Notes: generated by a model from the sequence alone, not told the origin. DNA of 52,218 nucleotides from a virus (IMGVR_UViG_3300025846_000001:1-52218), one strand, 5' to 3'. Positions 1-7,136 are shown, counted from the stretch's first letter. Program-made: numbers and translations.

Positions 1-127
1 AGAAATAAATTGTCTATGACCTTCAGTTCTTTTGACTTGCTCCCATCCAAGCTCTATAAGCAAGTCATTACCCCTCGACCATCCGCCCCACGAACCACAT
101 GCCCAATCATGCCCCTTATACTCTACT
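1..127. repeat. terminal direct repeat, left copy (circular join)
   Basis: Bases 1-127 are identical to 52092-52218. An overlap of exactly 127 bases is what a k=127 assembly graph leaves on a circular contig, so this is most simply an assembly overlap and not a biological terminal repeat. The unique genome is then 52,091 bp. A coding frame runs uninterrupted across the join, which supports true circularity or circular permutation. Confidence 0.95.
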
Positions 128-273
128 GCTGTATCATACTTAATTCTATCTGCATTAGATAATTTATTTCTTTCTTCTTCTGTAAGCTCCCATGTATTTT
201 TAACACTATCATTAGGCAACTGTAATTGATTATTAAGGATGTCCTTAAAAATTGGATGTAAATTATCATTCAT
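1..273 (-). CDS. hypothetical protein crossing the circular join (5' part)
   Basis: ATG at 273-271 starts MNDNLHPIFKDILNN. The frame stays open to base 1, giving 91 codons. In the circular molecule it continues through 52091-52059 for ten more residues (LVKPKNIRIK) and a TAA, so the whole protein is 101 residues. It is charged, has a Trp/Gly-rich middle (GHDWACGSWGGWSRG) and no membrane segment. I do not recognise the family. It is downstream of the 293-526 gene with a 19-bp gap and is probably the last gene of that small operon. Its function is unknown. Confidence 0.8.
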   Translation of the reverse strand, partial: MNDNLHPIFKDILNNQLQLPNDSVKNTWELTEEERNKLSNADRIKYDTAVEYKGHDWACGSWGGWSRGNDLLIELGWEQVKRTEGHRQFIS

Positions 274-292
274 GGTTAAATTTATTACTGGT

Positions 293-526
293 TTATTTTA
301 AATGCGAAGGCTTGACCATCGCTAAAATTCCGTCAAAATGATGGTTGACTGTTCCTTTTGATTGGTTTAATATTTCTTCTTCCAATTGAGCGTAATAATC
401 ACATTCACACTCCTCAATAAGTTCCATGCATTTCGGACAAAGCTCATCTTCCTTATCTTCTTCCGTATTTCGGAAATCGTAATCGGAATAAGGATCACGC
501 ATTTGGTGTAAATAAATTGTACTCAT
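293..526 (-). CDS. small acidic protein with Cys motif
   Basis: 77 residues. The start ATG overlaps the TGA of the sliding-clamp-like gene (ATGA), so translation is coupled to it. The acidic middle contains CPKCMELIEECEC, a cluster of four cysteines that could bind one zinc ion together with nearby His residues (NHHFDG). No known family is recognised. Coupling to a clamp-like protein hints at a replication-associated accessory, but that is inference from position only. Confidence 0.7.
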   Translation of the reverse strand: MSTIYLHQMRDPYSDYDFRNTEEDKEDELCPKCMELIEECECDYYAQLEEEILNQSKGTVNHHFDGILAMVKPSHLK

Positions 527-1065
527 AAGTTAATATTTACCGGCATTATAATACCAACAGCATCTTCATAATCGGAATGCGGTGAAGTCACATAAATAGC
601 ATGACTTCGATCAAAGAAATTCAGATGTAATACTGGAATATCACATCCTAATCCATCTGAAAGTCTGTCGAGTAAATTTGAATTTATTCCTACTTTATCA
701 AGTGGCTTTATATCCTTAATGTCAGGTATTATCTTATTCGCATCAGGATAAGCGCGATCAATATAAAGTTTATAGCTTATAATAGATCCATCCAATCGGT
801 GCAATTGGATTTGTTTTTTATCGTCAGTAAGTGATATTTTTACAGTCGCTTTTTCACAAATTAACTTTACTGCTTTTTTGTGAACCATTATTGAATGGGC
901 GGGTAATGAAGCAATAAAATTCTTTTCAAATATTTCAGATGTCATGTGCCTCACTAAAATATGCCCATCAGAAGCAAATGTAAACTCTTTGTCAATACAG
1001 ATATGTTCCATATTGGGACGTAATTCGTCTGCTGCACAAACTAAATGTAATTTTGGAAATTTCAT
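523..1065 (-). CDS. sliding-clamp-like protein (DnaN fold candidate)
   Basis: 180 residues. The N-terminal half has the strand pattern of a clamp domain (CIDKEFTFASDGHILVRH). The C-terminus ends YEDAVGIIMPVNINL, resembling the conserved last strand of bacterial beta clamps (a ...MP.R/N.. ending). A full DnaN is about 370 residues with three domains, so this would be a short, roughly one-and-a-half-domain version, as some phages carry. If correct it would tether the host polymerase to phage DNA. Resemblance is by eye only; it could be another all-beta protein. The gene is coupled (ATGA) to the next gene downstream. Confidence 0.45.
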   Translation of the reverse strand: MKFPKLHLVCAADELRPNMEHICIDKEFTFASDGHILVRHMTSEIFEKNFIASLPAHSIMVHKKAVKLICEKATVKISLTDDKKQIQLHRLDGSIISYKLYIDRAYPDANKIIPDIKDIKPLDKVGINSNLLDRLSDGLGCDIPVLHLNFFDRSHAIYVTSPHSDYEDAVGIIMPVNINL

Positions 1066-1077
1066 GGTTTTATAGTT

Positions 1078-1170
1078 TTAGTTTAAGCAAATCATTTTTA
1101 TCAAAGGATGAATTGCATACCCAACGAGGTGTTCATCGTACGGTTCTGTTTGTAATTGAAATACTTCCAT
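1078..1170 (-). CDS. micro-protein, 30 residues
   Basis: ATG at 1170-1168 opens a frame MEVFQLQTEPYDEHLVGYAI... ending at TAA 1080-1078. It begins 3 bp after the stop of the pentapeptide gene and ends 12 bp before the clamp-like gene, filling a gap that would otherwise be empty. No membrane segment or motif is visible. The tight spacing is the main reason to accept it. Confidence 0.45.
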   Translation of the reverse strand: MEVFQLQTEPYDEHLVGYAIHPLIKMICLN

Positions 1171-1173
1171 GGC

Positions 1174-1884
1174 TTAATTATATTCTTGCGCTTCAAGTTT
1201 CGTAATAAAGGCATGAATGCCATGCGAACACTCAATAAGAGGGGAAGGATCAAAGGAATCAGGAGTGACTACCTCGCCGGTCTTATAAATAAAAACAGAG
1301 TTATAGGTGCCTAATCCTTTTTTTACTTTCTTTTTACCATCATAAATTGCAATTACTTGAGCAAATTCAAATCTACATTTACGGCTTCCGATAGCATTTA
1401 CTCTTTTTGCTTTTGTAGGAATAAGAAGTTTTGCTATTAAATTACCTTGCAGTTTTTTCCATACTATTAAATCACCTTCTGGAGTTATTGAATTTAAGGA
1501 TGCTATTCTTTCTAAATTCGCTCTGGATAAATCCGCTCTGGATAAATCCGCTCTGTATAAATCCGCTCCGTATAAATTCGCTCTGGATAAATTCGCTCCG
1601 GATAAATTCGCTCCGGATAAATCCGCTCCGGATAAATTCGCTCTGGATAAATCCGCTCTGTATAAATCCGCTCCGTATAAATCCGCTCCGGATAAATCCG
1701 CTCTGGATAAATCCGCTCCGGATAAATCCGCTCCGTATAAATTCGCTCTGGATAAATCCGCTCCGGATAAATCCGCTCCGTATTTCAAAGCTTCTAAAAC
1801 AGTTTCTTTTATTGAGTTATCTTCCTTTTCAAACTCAAAAAGAAGTTTGCCGAAAATTGATTTAATTTGAATAGTTGTTTTCAT
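1174..1884 (-). CDS. pentapeptide-repeat protein with DUF5758-like C-terminus
   Basis: 236 residues. Residues about 36-127 are some 18 tandem pentapeptide units of the type A(D/N)L(S/Y)(G/R), which fold as a right-handed quadrilateral beta helix. The C-terminal ~100 residues (from [17 protein letters not shown] to [17 protein letters not shown]) match the domain that often follows phage pentapeptide repeats (DUF5758-like). Some pentapeptide proteins mimic DNA and inhibit gyrase, but the phage forms with this tail have no settled function. The repeats are almost perfect at DNA level (15-bp units), indicating recent expansion by slippage. Confidence 0.85.
   Translation of the reverse strand: MKTTIQIKSIFGKLLFEFEKEDNSIKETVLEALKYGADLSGADLSRANLYGADLSGADLSRADLSGADLYGADLYRADLSRANLSGADLSGANLSGANLSRANLYGADLYRADLSRADLSRANLERIASLNSITPEGDLIVWKKLQGNLIAKLLIPTKAKRVNAIGSRKCRFEFAQVIAIYDGKKKVKKGLGTYNSVFIYKTGEVVTPDSFDPSPLIECSHGIHAFITKLEAQEYN
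1514..1783. repeat. 15-bp tandem repeat array inside the pentapeptide gene
   Basis: About 18 near-identical 15-bp units (plus-strand unit gataaatccgctccg and variants) encode the pentapeptide helix. Units differ mainly at three positions, switching Ser/Tyr, Gly/Arg and Asp/Asn. The array should change length readily by slippage or recombination. Confidence 0.9.
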
Positions 1885-1904
1885 TTTGGTTTAGTTTATA
1901 TGGC

Positions 1905-2090
1905 TTAATTTTTTGATAACATTTCATATTCGCGGTGCAATCCTACTGAGAATAATTCAGATGCAACCTCTGACTTGGTTTTGTAAACACCTACACTTTC
2001 AAGGTTTATCATGTATTGTTTTAGTAATAAATTATCTTCCATCGAGAAGATTATTACCGTGCTGACTTTCTCTTTTTTCTTTTTTGCCAT
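1905..2090 (-). CDS. small basic/ribbon-helix-helix-like protein
   Basis: 61 residues. A lysine-rich N-terminus (MAKKKKEKVS) is followed by a short hydrophobic strand (TVIIFSME) and two predicted helices around YKTKSEVASELFSVGL. That order and length fit a ribbon-helix-helix DNA-binding fold of the CopG/Arc kind, where the strand contacts DNA. The similarity is structural impression, not a sequence match. The gene starts 4 bp after a micro membrane protein, behind a Bacteroidetes-type promoter box at 2211-2218. Confidence 0.5.
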   Translation of the reverse strand: MAKKKKEKVSTVIIFSMEDNLLLKQYMINLESVGVYKTKSEVASELFSVGLHREYEMLSKN

Positions 2091-2094
2091 GATT

Positions 2095-2187
2095 TTAAAA
2101 TTTAAAGATTGCTTTCAAAAATGAGCGAAGTAATATTATCAGCATCACTGCGACAAAAATTACTGGTATTAAGTATAAATGATTCAT
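2095..2187 (-). CDS. micro membrane protein, 30 residues
   Basis: ATG at 2187-2185 gives MNHLYLIPVIFVAVMLIILL followed by RSFLKAIFKF and TAA. One transmembrane helix (residues about 5-20) is followed by a basic tail, so N-out/C-in topology is likely. It ends 4 bp before the next start, and a TAnnTTTG promoter box lies 24 bp upstream, making it the first gene of its transcript. Function is unknown. Confidence 0.6.
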   Translation of the reverse strand: MNHLYLIPVIFVAVMLIILLRSFLKAIFKF

Positions 2188-2210
2188 GGTTTTTGGTTTT
2201 TATTACTCAA

Positions 2211-2218
2211 CAAAGATA
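2211..2218 (-). promoter_or_regulatory. promoter -7 box (TATCTTTG)
   Basis: The minus strand reads TATCTTTG, an exact match to the Bacteroidetes -7 consensus TAnnTTTG. No TTTG is found 19-21 bp upstream. It sits between RNA element copy A and the micro membrane gene at 2187, so it could start a short transcript for 2187 to the join. Confidence 0.45.
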
Positions 2219-2362
2219 TATAATATTTTTAATATTAATCATATTTTAGTAACTATTTTCACCTCGAACGCTAATTTATATTGATTCTAACTTATATTAC
2301 TCTTTAAGATATAGCACCTCTATTCGGTAATTCTTATGAATATCCGCTTTGTTATTTAAACA

Positions 2363-2543
2363 CTCAGGAAAGAAGACAGCCCCATCGTTAAGGGTTGGAT
2401 TGAACTTTTAAAGTATTACCGACCAAATTGTGAGTTTGCGCACGTTGTTTGGATTTGTTTATCGTTACCAAGCCTTCTCATCCTGCTCTGTTTTTGTTTT
2501 ACATTCGATATAATCAATACCGGCTAAACTGTGTCAAAATAGC
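2363..2543 (-). ncRNA. candidate structured RNA element, copy A
   Basis: This non-coding stretch shares six collinear sequence blocks with 51720-51894: 2363-2368, 2386-2405, 2419-2430, 2450-2463, 2480-2494 and 2526-2539. Spacing between blocks differs by 0-1 bp except the last interval (46 against 40). Read on the minus strand it begins with a hairpin (GGCTA/TAGCC at 2540-2544 and 2522-2526, loop containing GACACAG) and ends with another (2380-2383 with 2392-2394) whose loop is conserved in copy B. A longer-range helix (2392-2398 with 2468-2474) has a different but also complementary sequence in copy B. Sense strand is inferred from the all-minus gene order. No known RNA family is recognised. 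Confidence 0.55.
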
Positions 2544-3074
2544 CTATTTTAAAAACATATCATAAGGATCAAATCTGTAAATATTAACTTTCCTTTTACT
2601 TGTTTGAATCCATGTATTTTTGTGACTTATTCCGAATCTTTGATTTATTTTTACCCATCCCATTGTTTGCCAAAATAAGTTACTTGGTAAATCATCTGCA
2701 CAACCACAGGAAAATGAATGAGTATAGATAGTTTTTGCATATTCAATTACGCTATCCAAAAGTAATTTACCCCTTAACATTAATCTTGCATCTATCTGTA
2801 AGCATATTTGCGCTATTTTGCCATATTTCCAAACCGCATTATATTGACCAAATGAAGCTAAAACAAATCCGACCAAATCACCATTACAATCACAAACCCA
2901 AATCTTATCATTACAAGTATCTGACCACCTATCCCCTTTTTTAATTCCTGTTATAGCAGATTCATAAGCCATTTTGGGAATAAAACCAATTGATTGTGAT
3001 TCCTTTTTTGAAAGACTAACAATATAAGGTAAATCTTTAATTTCAGCAAAACGGACAATTCCGATTTCAATCAT
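2544..3074 (-). CDS. GNAT-like acetyltransferase
   Basis: 176 residues. The order of elements fits the GNAT fold: an N-terminal strand and helix (VRFAEIKDLPYIVSLS), a central strand pair (WVCDCNGDLVGFVLASF), then a segment resembling motif A (ICLQIDARLMLRGKLLLDSV) where acetyl-CoA would bind, and a late FWQTMGW segment typical of the final strand-helix. The glycine-rich pyrophosphate loop is degenerate (RLMLRGKL), so activity is uncertain. The start overlaps the upstream stop (ATGA). Substrate is unknown. Confidence 0.55.
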   Translation of the reverse strand: MIEIGIVRFAEIKDLPYIVSLSKKESQSIGFIPKMAYESAITGIKKGDRWSDTCNDKIWVCDCNGDLVGFVLASFGQYNAVWKYGKIAQICLQIDARLMLRGKLLLDSVIEYAKTIYTHSFSCGCADDLPSNLFWQTMGWVKINQRFGISHKNTWIQTSKRKVNIYRFDPYDMFLK

Positions 3075-3292
3075 TTATTTTGACTTAAATATTCACTAAG
3101 TACATCAAAAAGAAGTAAATGAGGGCTTTTATCTGCAAATTTAACAAATTTCAAAAGTTCCCTCCGATTATCCTGAATAACACATTCTTCCACTATCTTA
3201 TGTGCCATAACTTCAGGGATTGAACCACTATTTATTATTTCACAAATTTGCTTTTCTACCTCTATTGCACTCTCCTGTTTTTTAATTTTCAT
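3071..3292 (-). CDS. hypothetical 73-residue protein
   Basis: Mostly helical and charged (MKIKKQESAIEVEKQICEII...). It has ATGA overlaps with both neighbours, so it belongs to one translationally coupled string, 3611 to 2544. No motif is recognised. Confidence 0.65.
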   Translation of the reverse strand: MKIKKQESAIEVEKQICEIINSGSIPEVMAHKIVEECVIQDNRRELLKFVKFADKSPHLLLFDVLSEYLSQNK

Positions 3293-3477
3293 AATTTCTC
3301 TTTCTTAAATCTTTTATTTATTTCATTTGTTTTATCTTCCATTACAGATATTAAACTTGAATACATAGCTATTGCTAATATCTCAGGTTTTCCAACCAAG
3401 TATTCATCCTTCCATAGTAATACTGCCTCTGATAATTTTAATTTTATTTCTTCTGATAATTCAATCTTTGTTTTCAT
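3289..3477 (-). CDS. hypothetical 62-residue protein
   Basis: A short helical protein (MKTKIELSEEIKLKLSEAVLLW...) with a basic tail. Its ATG overlaps the TGA of the 45-residue gene upstream and its stop overlaps the next start. No known family is recognised. Confidence 0.65.
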   Translation of the reverse strand: MKTKIELSEEIKLKLSEAVLLWKDEYLVGKPEILAIAMYSSLISVMEDKTNEINKRFKKEKL

Positions 3478-3611
3478 CTATCTATGTTTTTAATTCTTTT
3501 AATCCTATTATCTCTCCTAATCACAGATATCCATTGTAACACCTGAATAATATCAATCTGTTCGTAACCTTGTTTTTCTAAGTCTTTTAATCTTTTTTCA
3601 AGTTCATTCAT
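3474..3611 (-). CDS. micro-protein, 45 residues, first gene of the 3.6-kb operon
   Basis: ATG at 3611-3609 opens MNELEKRLKDLEKQGYEQID..., closing with TGA at 3476-3474 that overlaps the next ATG. An amphipathic first helix is followed by a basic C-terminus (IRRDNRIKRIKNIDR), compatible with nucleic-acid binding. It lies 18 bp downstream of the pseudoknot-like leader at 3629-3705, so it is the gene that leader would control first. Confidence 0.6.
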   Translation of the reverse strand: MNELEKRLKDLEKQGYEQIDIIQVLQWISVIRRDNRIKRIKNIDR

Positions 3612-3628
3612 ATCTATAAAAATTTAAA

Positions 3629-3705
3629 ACCCCCGGAAGCCTGGTGAGACTGGAGCGGGGGTCTTAGGTTAACCTTAATATCTTTATGTTTTTGCCTCAC
3701 CAAGC
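3629..3705 (-). ncRNA. pseudoknot-like terminator/attenuator leader RNA 1
   Basis: On the minus strand, arm a GCTTGGTGAG (3705-3696) is followed by a palindrome AGGTTAACCT (3675-3666), arm b ACCCCCG (3662-3656), arm a' CTCACCAGGC (3648-3639) and arm b' CGGGGGT (3635-3629), then TTTAAATTTTT. Stem b/b' plus the U-rich tract looks like an intrinsic terminator; its loop carries a', which is complementary to the transcript's 5' end (10 pairs including one wobble). The two stems interleave as a pseudoknot. Four other leaders in the genome share this order. Confidence 0.6.
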
Positions 3706-3710
3706 AGATA

Positions 3711-3742
3711 CAAAATTAAAACATATTAATTTAATAAACAAA
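3711..3742 (-). promoter_or_regulatory. Bacteroidetes-type promoter
   Basis: On the minus strand TTTG (3742-3739), a 20-bp spacer, then TAATTTTG (3718-3711) match the -33/-7 consensus in sequence and spacing. It drives the small-gene operon 3611 to 2544 through leader RNA 1 and sits just after the lysis-operon terminator. Confidence 0.7.
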
Positions 3743-3760
3743 TTTATTTTAATAAATAAT

Positions 3761-3790
3761 AAAAAAGCAGGGAGAAACTACGCTCCCTGC
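3761..3790 (-). terminator. intrinsic terminator after the lysis genes
   Basis: Minus strand GCAGGGAG (3790-3783), 8-nt loop, CTCCCTGC (3774-3767), then TTTTTT. A perfect 8-bp GC-rich stem and U-run directly follow the spanin stop at 3825, ending the late transcript. Confidence 0.9.
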
Positions 3791-3824
3791 CAAACCTAAC
3801 TACCATGAAAAAAACCAAGAAAAC

Positions 3825-4289
3825 CTATATTTTCGGCTTAAACATCTTATAAACTTTTATCCCGAACCAGGCAAAAGCCCCGGCAAAGATTAAGATACAA
3901 ATCATTAATGCACTTTTATAAATGCCCGGTACAAATTTAACCGGTTGGGTAACGATAACTTCTTTAACCTTTGTCACCGTTTCAGTAACAGTAACTTTTA
4001 CCGTGTCCGGTTTAACGATCGTATTTGAAATAAGTTTCCCCTTAAGGATACTTATCTGCTGTTTTAATTTACTATTTTCAAAACTTGCCACATCCTGATC
4101 GGGACAATTAATAGGTGCTATTATATTGATCGTGTCACCCGGGATATAAATCGGCACTTCTTTGACCTTCTCTATATACACAGAGTCGATTGTCGTTGTC
4201 GGAGGAAATTTAAGTAAGCATTTACGCTGCGTTACACAAGATAGCGCAAATACGCTTAAAAGGGCAAATAAAAGGATTTTAGTTTTCAT
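3825..4289 (-). CDS. unimolecular spanin candidate (lipoprotein plus C-terminal TM)
   Basis: 154 residues. The N-terminus MKTKILLFALLSVFALSC is a lipoprotein signal peptide with a lipobox ending in Cys18, which anchors the mature end in the outer membrane. The middle is a periplasmic, Thr/Val-rich, coiled-coil-like region. The C-terminus (about 126-146, ALMICILIFAGAFAWFGIKV) is a transmembrane helix with a basic tail for the inner membrane. One chain linking both membranes is the definition of a u-spanin, which fuses the membranes at the last step of lysis. Position directly after the endolysin, before a terminator, supports this. Confidence 0.75.
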   Translation of the reverse strand: MKTKILLFALLSVFALSCVTQRKCLLKFPPTTTIDSVYIEKVKEVPIYIPGDTINIIAPINCPDQDVASFENSKLKQQISILKGKLISNTIVKPDTVKVTVTETVTKVKEVIVTQPVKFVPGIYKSALMICILIFAGAFAWFGIKVYKMFKPKI

Positions 4290-4291
4290 AA

Positions 4292-4786
4292 TTATGAGAA
4301 TTTAGTATTATCTATTCGATTTAACCACCCGGCCAGAAACACTTCTAAGTTTGGATTTCTTCTTGCAATTGTAAAATAGTATTTCTTTCTTTCCTGCTTG
4401 TATGTATCAACTATTGAAGGAAAGTTATTAATTGCCTTAATAGTTTGTGGTCCTACTATTCCGTCCGCAGTGACATTAATAAGCCTTTGAACCATCTTAA
4501 TAGCTGTTTTTATCCCGGCATTAACCCCCATATCGAATAAGTGAAGTATTAAATCTTCATTATGGATCCCAAGAAGATTCATTTTATTCCAATAATCTTC
4601 GTGATAGATTTCTATTGCATGGTTTTTGGTTAAATTCTTAATATCCAAATCGGGATAGGACTTCTTGGAAATACCAAAATTTGTTTCCTCGCCTGTATCG
4701 TGAGGATGATTTATATATCCGCCTTCATTTTTCAGAATGACGTCGATACACTTCATAAAAATATAAACGGTACTGAATTGGCTCAT
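4292..4786 (-). CDS. endolysin, GH108 with peptidoglycan-binding C-terminus
   Basis: About 164 residues from the chosen ATG at 4786 (MSQFSTVYIF); an inner ATG at 4756 is possible. The GH108 signature is clear: LKNEGGYINHPHDTGEETNFGIS, with the Glu of EGGY as catalytic acid, then AIEIYHEDYWNK. The C-terminal part (VTADGIVGPQTIKAINN) matches the small peptidoglycan-binding domain that normally follows GH108. It hydrolyses the glycan backbone of host cell wall. No signal peptide is seen, so release depends on a holin. Lysis cassette neighbours are on both sides. Confidence 0.9.
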   Translation of the reverse strand: MSQFSTVYIFMKCIDVILKNEGGYINHPHDTGEETNFGISKKSYPDLDIKNLTKNHAIEIYHEDYWNKMNLLGIHNEDLILHLFDMGVNAGIKTAIKMVQRLINVTADGIVGPQTIKAINNFPSIVDTYKQERKKYYFTIARRNPNLEVFLAGWLNRIDNTKFS

Positions 4787-4790
4787 TTCT

Positions 4791-5264
4791 TTAAATTTTA
4801 ATCCCAAATAAGTGATACAGTATAATCGATAAGAGTATTACCACAATTGATACTCCTACTGTGATTATTGTAGCCTGCCTTGTCTTTGAAGTTTCTAATG
4901 CAAAAATACGGGTTTCGTGATCTGCTATTTTAGCAGAAGTACCGTCTTTAATATCCTTTATATCATCCTTTAACCCTGTCATTTTTGTTTCTAACCGGAT
5001 TAATAGATCGTGATCATTGCCTCCAAGGGCAGTACTTACCTTTAGTGCGGCAGCAGCATTATTAGCCACAACATCAGTTGCCTTTAGTGCATCATTAGCT
5101 ATCTTGTCCGATGCCAGGTCAGCAGCTTTTAAAATCTTAACAATTGCATTATCGGAGGATGCGGTTATCTTTTCGGATGCCCTATCTACTGCAATAGCTA
5201 ATATTTTCATTGCCTTTTCAGCAGGACTTAGATTTTCCTTCGATATATTTGTTTTTAAAGCCAT
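4791..5264 (-). CDS. coiled-coil tail-anchored membrane protein, XhlA/holin-like
   Basis: 157 residues. An alanine-rich helical N-terminal half precedes a heptad segment (LIRLETKMTGLKDDIKDIKD...HETRIFALE), then one C-terminal transmembrane helix (about 132-152, IITVGVSIVVILLSIILYHLF). That arrangement resembles hemolysin XhlA-type lysis accessory proteins, where the coiled coil faces the cytoplasm. It lies between a two-TM holin candidate and the endolysin, so a role in timing or helping lysis is likely. Exact family is not certain. Confidence 0.6.
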   Translation of the reverse strand: MALKTNISKENLSPAEKAMKILAIAVDRASEKITASSDNAIVKILKAADLASDKIANDALKATDVVANNAAAALKVSTALGGNDHDLLIRLETKMTGLKDDIKDIKDGTSAKIADHETRIFALETSKTRQATIITVGVSIVVILLSIILYHLFGIKI

Positions 5265-5272
5265 AACCCTAT

Positions 5273-5515
5273 TTATTTTGTTTCGACTGTATTAACTGAA
5301 GAAGTTACATTATTATCAATACTTGTGCTATCCGTTGTTATGGTTGTATTTTTTGTCGGGTTACTACTTCTGATAGTTTCTCCTGTTATGTATATACCGC
5401 AAATTATCGAAATAGCAGTGGCAAGTTCCATAGGTTTATAATCTGTAAGAAATATCCCAGATTCAAACATTCCGACTGCAATTAAAAACGCTAAAAATCT
5501 TTTTGAAGTTATCAT
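5273..5515 (-). CDS. holin candidate, two transmembrane helices
   Basis: 80 residues. Two hydrophobic segments (about 8-24, FLAFLIAVGMFESGIFL, and 32-46, ATAISIICGIYITGE) are separated by a short polar turn and followed by a Ser/Thr/Asn-rich hydrophilic tail. Size and topology fit a small holin. It is the first gene of the holin, accessory, endolysin, spanin series. No sequence family was recognised, so the call rests on topology and context. Confidence 0.6.
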   Translation of the reverse strand: MITSKRFLAFLIAVGMFESGIFLTDYKPMELATAISIICGIYITGETIRSSNPTKNTTITTDSTSIDNNVTSSVNTVETK

Positions 5516-5580
5516 ACCTTTATTTTAATCGTTGCGTTACATACAATAGAACTCATTTAGCTATATTGAAATCATATCAA

Positions 5581-7119
5581 CTATTTTGTTGTTACTGTCC
5601 ATAATGCATTTGCACCGTCATTATTAGGAGACCTGTAAGCCGCTAATGCTGCTTTATCTATTATACCCTGTCCTGTTGGTGCCTGTGATTGCCACCATGC
5701 GCCTACATTGATAACTCTTTCGCTTCTTGGTTTTGGATAATCCTTATTTGCCACAAAGTCTGCAAGTATTTGATTTACATTAGCTGATAAGAATTTAGTA
5801 TTGCCACCTAAATAACATAAATCATGTAAATTGGTTACATTTGGGACTGTTATTGTACAGGTACTTGAAACACTAAAATACCGCAATAAGGTTAACCCAG
5901 CGATTGATCCTGAAATTGTAGCAGTGCCTGTAAGACTAACTACTAACAGAGAAGTCAATCCGGCAATAGAACCATATAGTGTATTATTTCCAGTAGGCCT
6001 AAAAACAGTCAATAAAGTAAATTTACTAATATCACCACTGATATTAGGTGCATTAGTAGAACTAATCCACTCATTCCATTCGGATATTGACGACCCTACA
6101 ATACTTAACGTAGAAGAAGATGTACACTTAATATATCTTGTTTTTGAAAGACCCCTTGTCAATACCCATGTTTGAGATTGCCCTAAAGTTCCTGCTGCAT
6201 CAGTATAAAATGATGCCCCTGCACTCAATGTTAAAGTCGTAGTAGTATTACTACGCATATTAATTTTGGCTATACCAGTACCGTCACCAGTTGGCGTAAG
6301 CACAAAATCCGATCTCTCGCCCTCAATAGGCAAATGATCAATTAAGTTTTTAATGCTATAAACTCTTACGTAATCTATATAAAACTTTTGCGGTAAAATA
6401 GCATCATCAATAGTTCCACTCCAAGCATCCTTACCAAGTGATGTCATGAGTAATAAATAAAGCGGATCAACAAATGTTCCTGCATAGGCAACAGCAGGCG
6501 CAGCTAAACTCATATAATAAACATCATCAACAAAAAGACTTATAACATTTCCTTTTCTTTCCAATCCATAAACATGATAATTTGTTGATAAGTCAATAAA
6601 AGGAGGTATTACCAAAGCCTTGTCAGTTATATTTTCCAGTGTGTCTTTCCATATTAAGGTCTGCTGAATTGTATTTGGGGCACTACTCACCCATTCCATT
6701 ATATCAATTTCGCCACACTCAGGCCACCCAACCGTGGGAAAGTCTTCTCCCATCATCCAGATTGATGGCCAGATACCTTGACCTTGAGGAAGTTTTGCTC
6801 TTACCTCAACCCTTATATCACCTGCAAAGGACGCTTTTCCTAATGTAATAATACTTGCAGAAGTATAATGTGAACCTAAATATTCTTCTTTTAGTGTTGT
6901 GATAACAAGGTTTCCATTATCCACTACTACATTTTCAGGGCGATTAGTGGAGTATTGCGTTTGGCCGGGTCTGGTAATTCCAATTTCGTAATCCCATTTA
7001 GTAGGATCAGGAGTTCCGTCTACATCAAACTCATCAGCAAAAATTAATCGTTGCGTCCAGTAACTACTCCCACCTAAATGAAACGGTATTGCTATTCTAC
7101 TTGATGATATACCAGGCAT
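5581..7119 (-). CDS. GH16 family glycan hydrolase on the virion (depolymerase)
   Basis: 512 residues. Residues about 25-258 are a GH16 domain with the catalytic motif EIDIME (Glu137 nucleophile, Asp139, Glu142 acid/base) of the beta-bulge type found in laminarinases, agarases and carrageenases. Further GH16 features are FADEFDVDG near the start, QGIWPSIWMMG before the active site and FYIDYVRVY at the end. The rest (about 270-512) is repetitive beta-rich sequence. The first 22 residues match the N-terminus of the 18863 gene, suggesting a shared virion attachment tag. It likely cuts host surface polysaccharide during adsorption. Substrate cannot be read from sequence. Confidence 0.85.
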   Translation of the reverse strand: MPGISSSRIAIPFHLGGSSYWTQRLIFADEFDVDGTPDPTKWDYEIGITRPGQTQYSTNRPENVVVDNGNLVITTLKEEYLGSHYTSASIITLGKASFAGDIRVEVRAKLPQGQGIWPSIWMMGEDFPTVGWPECGEIDIMEWVSSAPNTIQQTLIWKDTLENITDKALVIPPFIDLSTNYHVYGLERKGNVISLFVDDVYYMSLAAPAVAYAGTFVDPLYLLLMTSLGKDAWSGTIDDAILPQKFYIDYVRVYSIKNLIDHLPIEGERSDFVLTPTGDGTGIAKINMRSNTTTTLTLSAGASFYTDAAGTLGQSQTWVLTRGLSKTRYIKCTSSSTLSIVGSSISEWNEWISSTNAPNISGDISKFTLLTVFRPTGNNTLYGSIAGLTSLLVVSLTGTATISGSIAGLTLLRYFSVSSTCTITVPNVTNLHDLCYLGGNTKFLSANVNQILADFVANKDYPKPRSERVINVGAWWQSQAPTGQGIIDKAALAAYRSPNNDGANALWTVTTK

Positions 7120-7136
7120 AATTATTTTTATTAAGT

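Noticed and set aside
1-127. 127-bp repeat as a biological terminal repeat or att site
   Set aside because: The length equals a common maximal assembly k-mer and the repeat cuts through a gene, so an assembly overlap is more likely.
32-229. Plus-strand frame near the left end
   Set aside because: It is antisense to the 101-residue gene that continues across the join; composition is unlike a phage protein and no promoter points that way.
1514-1783. Short regular repeats as a CRISPR array
   Set aside because: There are no unique spacers; units are contiguous 15-mers coding pentapeptides.
1431-1865. Plus-strand frame of 144 codons with repeated INPL units
   Set aside because: It is the reverse reading of the 15-bp pentapeptide array, which has no stops in this frame by periodicity alone.
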